From Urechis unicinctus (taxonomy: Eukaryota > Annelida > Polychaeta > Xenopneusta > Urechidae): 64,000 nt of DNA. Below are positions 55,641 through 64,000 of the stretch, in pieces. The position numbers were made by a program, and so were the translations under genes. The stretch is taken from NCBI GenBank assembly GCA_034190875.2, contig CM067349.1, positions 48,333 to 112,332 on the forward strand. Reading direction: 5' to 3'. The notes beneath the pieces were generated by a model, which saw only the letters and a program-made list of their open reading frames with translations, was not told the origin of the DNA and did no database searches. The number at the start of each line of letters is the position of its first letter. The first letter of the stretch is position 1.

Positions 55641-58600
55641 GATAACTACGCAGACATCTCAGTCAGCTGCATATAGAGTACACTACGTTGACATCATCGT
55701 CTGCTGTATATAATTCGCTACACTGACATCATCGTGCGCTGTATAAAATGTTCACTACACTGACATCATCGTCCGCTGTATATAGAGTTCACTACATTGT
55801 CATCTCAGTCAGCTGTATATGAAGTTCGCTACGCTGACATCATCGTCCGCTGTATATAGAGTTTACATTGACATCTCAGTTAGCTGTATAGAGAGTTCGT
55901 TAATCTGACATCATCGTCCGCTGTATATAGAGTTCACTACATTGACATCTCAGTCAGCTGTATACAGAGTACGCTACACAGACATCATCGTTCGCAGTAT
56001 ATAGAGTGCGCTAACCAGACATCATAATCATGTGTAAAGACTGCCAACACTGACATAAAAGTCTGCTGTATAAAGAATTAGGTACAATGCCATCATAGTC
56101 AACTAGGCAAAAACTGCGTTACGCGCAGATATCATTGTCAGTTGTATGTAGATTTCGCTACGCTGATGTCATAGTCTGTAATATGTAGATTTCGCTACAC
56201 TGACATTATAGTCGTCTATGCAAAAACTACTTTTCACTGACATGCTATTCAGCTGTATATAGAGTTCGCTACACTGACATCATAGTGCGCTGTATTTAGA
56301 GTTCACTACATTGACATCATCGTGCGCTGGATATAGAGTTCACTAAATTGACATCTCAGTCAGCTCTATATAAAGTTCGCTACTCTAACATCATCGTCCG
56401 CTGTTTATCGAGTACCCTACACTGACATCATCGTCCGCTGTATATAGAGTACCCTACGTTGATACTTCAGTCAGCTGTATATATAGTTCGGTACACTGAC
56501 ATCATCGTCCGCTGTATATAGAGTTCACTACATTGACATCTCAGTCAGCTGTATATGAAGTTCGCTACGCTGACATCATCGTCCGCTGTATATAGAGTTT
56601 ACATTGACATCTCAGTCAGCTGTATAGAGAGTTCGCTAATCTGACATCATCGTCCGCTGTATATAGAGTTCACTACAATGACATTTCAGTCAGTTGTATA
56701 TGGAGTTCGCTACACTGACATCATCGTCAGCTATATGTAGAGTTCACCACACTGACATCATAATGCGCTGTGTATAGAGTTCACTACGCAGCATCTCAGT
56801 CAGCTGTATATAGAGTACACTACGTTGACATCATCGTCCGCTGAACATACAGTTTCGCTACACTGACATCATCGTGCGCTGTATATAGAGTTCACTTCAT
56901 TGACATCTCAGTCAGCTGTATATAAAGTTCTATACACTAGAATCATCGTCCGCTGTTTATAGATTTCGCTACACTGACATCATCTTCCGCTTAATATAAA
57001 ATTCGCTACATTGACATCCCAGTCAGCTGTATATGAAGTTCGCTACGCCGACATCATCGTTCCCTGTATATAGAGATCACTATATTGACATCTCAGTCAG
57101 CCGTATATGAAGTTTGCTACGCTGACATCATCGTCCGCCTTATATAGAGTTTACATTGACATCTCAGTCAGCTGTATAGAGAGTTCGCTAATCTGACATC
57201 ATCGTCCGCAGTATATAGAGTTCACTACATTGACATCTCAGTCAGCTGTATATAGAGTTCTCTACACTGACAACATCGTTAGCAGTATATAGAGTGCGCT
57301 ACACAGACATCATAATCATATGTGTAAAGTCTGCTCAACACTGACATAAAAGTCTGCTGTATGAAGAATTAGGTACAATGCCATCATAGCCAACTAGGTA
57401 AAAACTGCGCTACGCAGATATCATTGTCAGTTGTATGTAGAGTTCGCTACACTGACATCATCGTGCGCTGGATATAGAGATAACTACGCAGACATCTCAG
57501 TCAGCTGCATATAGAGTACACTACGTTGACATCATCGTCTGCTGTTTATATAATTCACTACACTGACATCATCGTGCGCTGTATAAAATGTTCACTACAC
57601 TGACATCATCGTGCGCTGTATATAGAGTTCACTACATTGTCATCTCAGTCAGCTGTATATGAAGTTCGCTACGCTGACATCATCGTCCGCTGTATATAGA
57701 GTTTACATTGACATCTCAGTTAGCTGTAGAGAGAGTTCGTTAATCTGACATCATCGTCCGCTGTATATAGAGTTCACTACATTGACATCTCAGTCAGCTG
57801 TATACAGAGTACGCTACACAGACATCATCGTTCGCAGTATATAGAGTGCGCTAACCAGACATCATAATCATGTGTAAAGACTGCCAAACACTGACATAAA
57901 AGTCTGCTGTATAAAGAATTAGGTACAATGCCATCATAGTCAACTAGGCAAAAACTGCGTTACGCGCAGATATCATTGTCAGTTGTATGTAGATTTCGCT
58001 ACGCTGATGTCATAGTCTGTAATATGTAGATTTCGCTACACTGACATTATAGTCGTCTATGCAAAAACTACTTTTCACTGACATGCTATTCAGCTGTATA
58101 TAGAGTTCGCTACACTGACATCATAGTGCGCTGTATTTAGAGTTCACTACATTGACATCATCGTGCGCTGTATATAGAGTTCACTAAATTGACATCTCAG
58201 TCAGCTGTATATAAAGTTCGCTACTCTAACATCATCGTCCGCTGTTTATCGAGTACCCTACACTGACATCATCGTCCGCTGTATATAGAGTACCCTACGT
58301 TGATACTTCAGTCAGCTGTATATATAGTTCGGTACACTGACATCATCGTCCGCTGTATATAGAGTTCACTACATTGACATCTCAGTCAGCTGTATATGAA
58401 GTTCGCTACGCTGACATCATCGTCCGCTGTATATAGAGTTTACATTGACATCTCAGTCAGCTGTATAGAGAGTTCGCTAATCTGACATCATCGTCCGCTG
58501 TATATAGAGTTCACTACAATGACATTTCAGTCAGTTGTATATGGAGTTCGCTACACTGACATCATCGTCAGCTATATGTAGAGTTCACCACACTGACATC

Positions 58601-61162
58601 ATAATGCGCTGTGTATAGAGTTCACTACGCAGCATCTCAGTCAGCTGTATATAGAGTACACTACGTTGACATCATCGTCCGCTGAACATACAGTTTCGCT
58701 ACACTGACATCATCGTGCGCTGTATATAGAGTTCACTTCATTGACATCTCAGTCAGCTGTATATAAAGTTCTATACACTAGAATCATCGTCCGCTGTTTA
58801 TAGATTTCGCTACACTGACATCATCTTCCGCTTAATATAAAATTCGCTACATTGACATCCCAGTCAGCTGTATATGAAGTTCGCTACGCCGACATCATCG
58901 TTCCCTGTATATAGAGATCACTATATTGACATCTCAGTCAGCCGTATATGAAGTTTGCTACGCTGACATCATCGTCCGCCTTATATAGAGTTTACATTGA
59001 CATCTCAGTCAGCTGTATAGAGAGTTCGCTAATCTGACATCATCGTCCGCAGTATATAGAGTTCACTACATTGACATCTCAGTCAGCTGTATATAGAGTT
59101 CTCTACACTGACAACATCGTTAGCAGTATATAGAGTGCGCTACACAGACATCATAATCATATGTGTAAAGTCTGCTCAACACTGACATAAAAGTCTGCTG
59201 TATGAAGAATTAGGTACAATGCCATCATAGCCAACTAGGTAAAAACTGCGCTACGCAGATATCATTGTCAGTTGTATGTAGAGTTCGCTACACTGACATC
59301 ATCGTGCGCTGGATATAGAGATAACTACGCAGACATCTCAGTCAGCTGCATATAGAGTACACTACGTTGACATCATCGTCTGCTGTATATATAATTCACT
59401 ACACTGACATCATCGTGCGCTGTATAAAATGTTCACTACACTGACATCATCGTGCGCTGTATATAGAGTTCACTACATTGTCATCTCAGTCAGCTGTATA
59501 TGAAGTTCGCTACGCTGACATCATCGTCCGCTGTATATAGAGTTTACATTGACATCTCAGTTAGCTGTAGAGAGAGTTCGTTAATCTGACATCATCGTCT
59601 GCTGTATATAGAGTTCACTACATTGACATCTCAGTCAGCTGTATACAGAGTACGCTACACAGACATCATCGTTCGCAGTATATAGAGTGCGCTAACCAGA
59701 CATCATAATCATGTGTAAAGACTGCCAAACACTGACATAAAAGTCTGCTGTATAAAGAATTAGGTACAATGCCATCATAGTCAACTAGGCAAAAACTGCG
59801 TTACGCGCAGATATCATTGTCAGTTGTATGTAGATTTCGCTACGCTGATGTCATAGTCTGTAATATGTAGATTTCGCTACACTGACATTATAGTCGTCTA
59901 TGCAAAAACTACTTTTCACTGACATGCTATTCAGCTGTATATAGAGTTCGCTACACTGACATCATAGTGCGCTGTATTTAGAGTTCACTACATTGACATC
60001 ATCGTGCGCTGTATATAGAGTTCACTAAATTGACATCTCAGTCAGCTGTATATAAAGTTCGCTACTCTAACATCATCGTCCGCTGTTTATCGAGTACTCT
60101 ACACTGACATGATCGTCCGCTGTATATAGAGTACCCTACGTTGATACTTCAGTCAGCTGTATATATAGTTCGGTACACTGACATCATCGTCCGCTGTATA
60201 TAGAGTTCACTACATTGACATCTCAGTCAGCTGTATATGAAGTTCGCTACGCTGACATCATCGTCCGCTGTATATAGAGTTTACATTGACATCTCAGTCA
60301 GCTGTATAGAGAGTTCGCTAATCTGACATCATCGTCCGCTGTATATAGAGTTCACTACAATGACATTTCAGTCAGTTGTATATGGAGTTCGCTACACTGA
60401 CATCATCGTCAGCTATATGTAGAGTTCACCACACTGACATCATAATGCGCTGTGTATAGAGTTCACTACGCAGCATCTCAGTCAGCTGTATATAGAGTAC
60501 ACTACGTTGACATCATCGTCCGCTGTACATACAGTTTCGCTACACTGACATCATCGTGCGCTGTATATAGAGTTCACTTCATTGACATCTCAGTCAGCTG
60601 TATATAAAGTTCCATACACTAGAATCATCGTCCGCTGTTTATAGATTTCGCTACACTGACATCATCTTCCGCTTAATATAAAATTCGCTACATTGACATC
60701 CCAGTCAGCTGTATATGAAGTTCGCTACGCCGACATCATCGTTCCCTGTATATAGAGATCACTATATTGACATCTCAGTCAGCCGTATATGAAGTTTGCT
60801 ACGCTGACATCATCGTCCGCCTTATATAGAGTTTACATTGACATCTCAGTCAGCTGTATAGAGAGTTCGCTAATCTGACATCATCGTCCGCAGTATATAG
60901 AGTTCACTACATTGACATCTCAGTCAGCTGTATATAGAGTTCTCTACACTGACAACATCGTTAGCAGTATATAGAGTGCGCTACACAGACATCATAATCA
61001 TATGTGTGTAAAGTCTGCTCAACACTGACATAAAAGTCTGCTGTATGAAGAATTAGGTACAATGCCATCATAGCCAACTAGGTAAAAACTGCGCTACGCA
61101 GATATCATTGTCAGTTGTATGTAGAGTTCGCTACACTGACATCATCGTGCGCTGGATATAGA
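55641..61162 (+). repeat. 1.84-kb higher-order repeat, three tandem copies
   Basis: Units start at GATAACTACGCAGACATC at 55641, 57479, 59320 and 61163: lengths 1838, 1841 and 1843. Each holds about 50 monomers, one full seven-monomer cassette and one cassette truncated after its fourth monomer at the unit end. Copies differ at only scattered positions, for example CTGTTTATATAATTCAC near 57541 against CTGTATATATAATTCAC near 59385. This is the youngest and most orderly part of the array. Confidence 0.9.
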
Positions 61163-64000
61163 GATAACTACGCAGACATCTCAGTCAGCTGCATATAGAG
61201 TACACTACGTTGACATCATCGTCTGCTGTATATATAATTCACTACACTGACATCATCGTGCGCTGTATAAAATGTTCACTACACTGACATCATCGTGCGC
61301 TGTATATAGAGTTCACTACATTGTCATCTCAGTCAGCTGTATATAAAGTTCGCTACGCTGACATCATCGTCCGCTGTATATAGAGTTTACTTTGACATCT
61401 CAGTTAGCTGTATAGAGAGTTCGTTAATCTGACATCATCGTCCGCTGTATATAGAGTTCACTACATTGACATCTCAGTCAGCTGTATGCAGAGTACGCTA
61501 CACAGACATCATCGTTCGCAGTATAAAGAGTGCGCTAACCAGACATCATAATCATATGTGTAAAGACTGCCAAACACTGACATAAAAGTCTGCTGTATAA
61601 AGAATTAGGTACAATGCCATCATAGTCAACTAGGCAAAAACTGCGTTACGCGCAGATATCATTGTCAGTTGTATGTAGATTTCGCTACGCTGACGTCATA
61701 GTCTGTAATATGTAGATTTCGCTACACTGACATTATAGTCGTCTATGCAAAAACTACTTTTCACTGACATGCTATTCAGCTGTATATAGAGTTCGCTACA
61801 CTGACATCATAGTGCGCTGTATTTAGAGTTCACTACATTGACATCATCGTGCGCTGTATATAGAGTTCACTACATTGACATCTCAGTCAGCTGTATATAA
61901 AGTTCGCTACTCTAACATCATCGTCCGCTGTTTATCGAGTACCCTACACTGACATCATCGTCCGCTGTATATAGAGTACCCTACGTTGATACTTCAGTCA
62001 GCTGTATATACAGTTCGGTACACTGACATCATCGTCCGCTGTATATAGAGTTCACTACATTGACATCATCGTGTGCTGTATGTAGAGTTCAATACACTGA
62101 CATCATCGTCCGCTGTATATAGAGTTCACTTCATTGACATCTCAGTCAGCTGTATATTAAGTTCGATACACTAACATAATCGTCCGCTGTATATAGAGTT
62201 CACTACATTGACATCTCAGTCAGCTGTATATGAAGTTCGCTACGCTGACATCATCGTCCGCTGTATATAGAGTTTTCATGGACATCTCAGTCAGCAGTAT
62301 GGAGAGTTCGCCAATCTGACATCATCGTCCGTTGTATATAGAGTTCAATACATTGACATTTCAGTCAGTTGTATATGGAGTTCGCTACACTGACATCATC
62401 GTCCGCTATATGTAGAGTTCACCACACTGACATCATAATGCGCTGTATATAGAGATAACTACGCAGACATCTCAGTCAGCTGCATATAGAGTACACTACG
62501 TTGACATCATCGTCTGCTGTATATATAATTCGCTACACTGACATCATCGTGCGCTGTATAAAATGTTCACTACACTGACATCATCGTCCGCTGTATATAG
62601 AGTTCACTACATTGTCATCTCAGTCAGCTGTATATGAAGTTCGCTACGCTGACATCATCGTCCGCTGTATATAGAGTTTACATTGACTTCTCAGTTAGCT
62701 GTATAGAGAGTTCGTTAATCTGACATCATCGTCCGCTGTATATAGAGTTCACTACATTGACATCTCAGTCAGCTGTATACAGAGTACGCTACACAGGCAT
62801 CATCGTTCGCAGTATATAGAGTGCGCTAACCAGACATCATAATCATATGTGTAAAGACTGCCAAACACTGACATAAAAGTCTGCTGTATAAAGAATTAGG
62901 TACAATGCCATCATAGTCAACTAGGCAAAAACTGCATTACGCGCAGATATCATTGTCAGTTGTTTGTAGATTTCGCTACGCTGACGTCATAGTCTGTAAT
63001 ATGTAGATTTCGCTACACTGACATTATAGTCGTCTATGCAAAAACTACTTTTCACTGACATGCTATTCAGCTGTATATAGAGTTCGCTACACTGACATCA
63101 TCGTGCGCTGTATTTAGAGTTCACTACATTGACATCATCGTGCGCTGTGTATAGAGTTCACTACATTGACATCTCGGTCAGCTGTATATAAAGTTCGCTA
63201 CTCCAACATCATCGTCCGCTGTTTATCGAGTACCCTACACTGACATCATCTTCCGCTTAATATAGAATTCGCTACATTGACATCCCAGTCAGCTGTATAT
63301 GAAGTTCGCTACGCCGACATCATCGTTCCCTGTATATAGAGATCACTATATTGACATCTCAGTCAGCTGTATATGAAGTTCGCTACGCTGACATCATCGT
63401 CCGCCTTATATAGAGTTTAACATGACATCTCAGTCAGCGGTATAGAGAGTTCGCTAATCTGACATCATTGTCCGCTATATATAGAGTTCACTACATTGAC
63501 ATCTGTCAGCTGTATATAGAGTTCGCTACACAAACATCATTTGTTCGCAGTATATAGAGTGCGCTACCCAGACATCATAATCATATGTGTAAAGACTGCT
63601 CAACAATGACATAAAAGTCTGCTGTATGAAGAATTTGGTACAATGCCATCATTGTCAACTGTGAAAAACTGCGCTACGCAGATATCATAGGCAGTTGTAT
63701 GTAGATTTCGCTACGCTGACGTCATAGTCAGTTGTATGTAGATTTCGCTACACTGACATTTTGTCGTCTTTGCAAAAACTACTTTACACTGACATGCTAT
63801 TCAGCTGTATTTAGAATTCGCTACGCTGACATTATCGGGCGCTGTATTTAGAGTTCACTACATTGACATCATCGTGCGCTGTATATAGAGTTCACTACAA
63901 TGACATCATCGTCCACTGTATATAGAGTTCACTTCATTGACATCTCAGTCAGCTGTATATAAAGTTCGATACACTAACATCATAGTCCGCTGTTGATAGA
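61163..64000 (+). repeat. Partial fourth 1.84-kb unit and rearranged right end
   Basis: The fourth unit follows the pattern to about 62040, then switches to monomers also seen at 45175-45300 and 53240-53560 (GTGTGCTGTATGTAGAGTTC, then a GAGTTTTCATGGACATC type). A new unit start occurs at 62454. Cassettes begin at 61521, 62812 and 63550, the last two only 0.74 kb apart. The array continues past the end of the window. Confidence 0.8.

Larger units (their letters stand above)
13975..63806 (+). repeat. Cassette family: 34 copies
   Basis: Located by the monomer that starts ATGCAAAAACTACTTT. Cassette starts: 13975, 15773, 17172, 17504, 18352, 19528, 20231, 21672, 22633, 23783, 25217, 25809, 27503, 29201, 30384, 31420, 32271, 33417, 35113, 36297, 38291, 39474, 41142, 44659, 46209, 47579, 51168, 52972, 55997, 57837, 59678, 61521, 62812, 63550. 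Those at 17172, 17504, 18352, 19528, 25809, 31420, 32271, 33417 and 52972 have six monomers; those at 36297 and 39474 have eight; the rest have seven. Additional copies cut off after the fourth monomer start at 57284, 59125 and 60967, with a corrupted one near 55460. Confidence 0.88.
12469..64000 (+). repeat. 37-bp satellite array (whole)
   Basis: All 51.5 kb consist of 37-base units in one orientation, entering from the gap and leaving at the right edge. The common first half is GTATATAGAGTTC, then RCTACAYTGACATC. Two main second halves occur: type A with ATCGTCCGCT (or ATCGTGCGCT) after GACATC, and type B with TCAGTCAGCT. Frequent variants include GTATAAAATGTTCAC, GTATATGAAGTTCGC and GTATAGAGAGTTCGC starts, and short units such as the 34-base GTATATAGAGTTTACATTG form. 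I saw no inverted units and no transposon insertion in the array. No gene is supported in it: 37 is not a multiple of 3 and the TATATAGAG motif gives a TAG in one frame of nearly every unit. Confidence 0.98.

Noticed and set aside
12469..64000. CRISPR-like array with 37-bp repeats
   Set aside because: Units abut one another with no unique spacers, variation is within the units, there are no cas genes, and the context is eukaryotic.

Overview
This is eukaryotic, non-coding DNA in which I find no gene I can support. It has no dense bacterial-type ORFs, no operons and no rRNA or complete tRNA genes. It does have a 134-bp AT microsatellite, a tRNA-derived SINE-like remnant, many decayed dispersed repeats, a 100-N scaffold gap and a satellite array of more than 51 kb that is still running at the right edge. 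I lean towards an animal genome (possibly a marine invertebrate), but the sequence does not decide the species.

Layout. Positions 1-12368 are AT-rich sequence built largely from old repeats. At least seven segment pairs within this 12 kb are recognisable diverged copies of one another, all in the same orientation (for example 63-255 with 3841-4032, 1219-1493 with 9314-9575, 1496-1697 with 10777-10990). There is also a three-unit 40-bp minisatellite (2922-3040), a minus-strand tRNA/SINE-like head (about 3705-3772), a 73-bp-offset direct repeat (11471-11612), a perfect (AT)67 tract (11614-11747) and a degenerate 26-27-bp minisatellite (about 11940-12094). Positions 12369-12468 are exactly 100 N. 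From 12469 to 64000 everything is one satellite family with a 37-bp monomer, all head-to-tail on one strand.

Organisation of the satellite. Two bulk monomer types share the first half (GTATATAGAGTTC...) and differ in the second: type A ends TGACATCATCGTCCGCT, type B ends TGACATCTCAGTCAGCT. Interspersed are 34 copies of a cassette of consecutive, strongly divergent 37-bp monomers. The standard cassette has seven monomers (259 bp), with six-monomer and eight-monomer variants. The cassette monomers differ from the bulk but are nearly identical from cassette to cassette, so the unit that is amplified is a higher-order block and not the single monomer. Block lengths vary along the array: irregular at 12.5-20 kb; 0.96, 1.15 and 2.4 kb at 20-24 kb; 0.85-1.95 kb with a 3.18-kb tandem superblock at 25.8-41 kb; and a clean 1.84-kb higher-order repeat (three full tandem copies and part of a fourth) at 55.6-62 kb.

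Two stretches (about 47430-50890 and 53555-55640) carry many one-to-few-base insertions and deletions that break the 37-bp register while both flanks are near-perfect. They look more like poorly polished assembly than biology. The junction between flank and satellite is hidden by the gap, so adjacency of the two parts rests on scaffolding alone. The most interesting object is the recurrent divergent-monomer cassette and its hierarchical copying history. I do not see a new enzymatic or defence system here.
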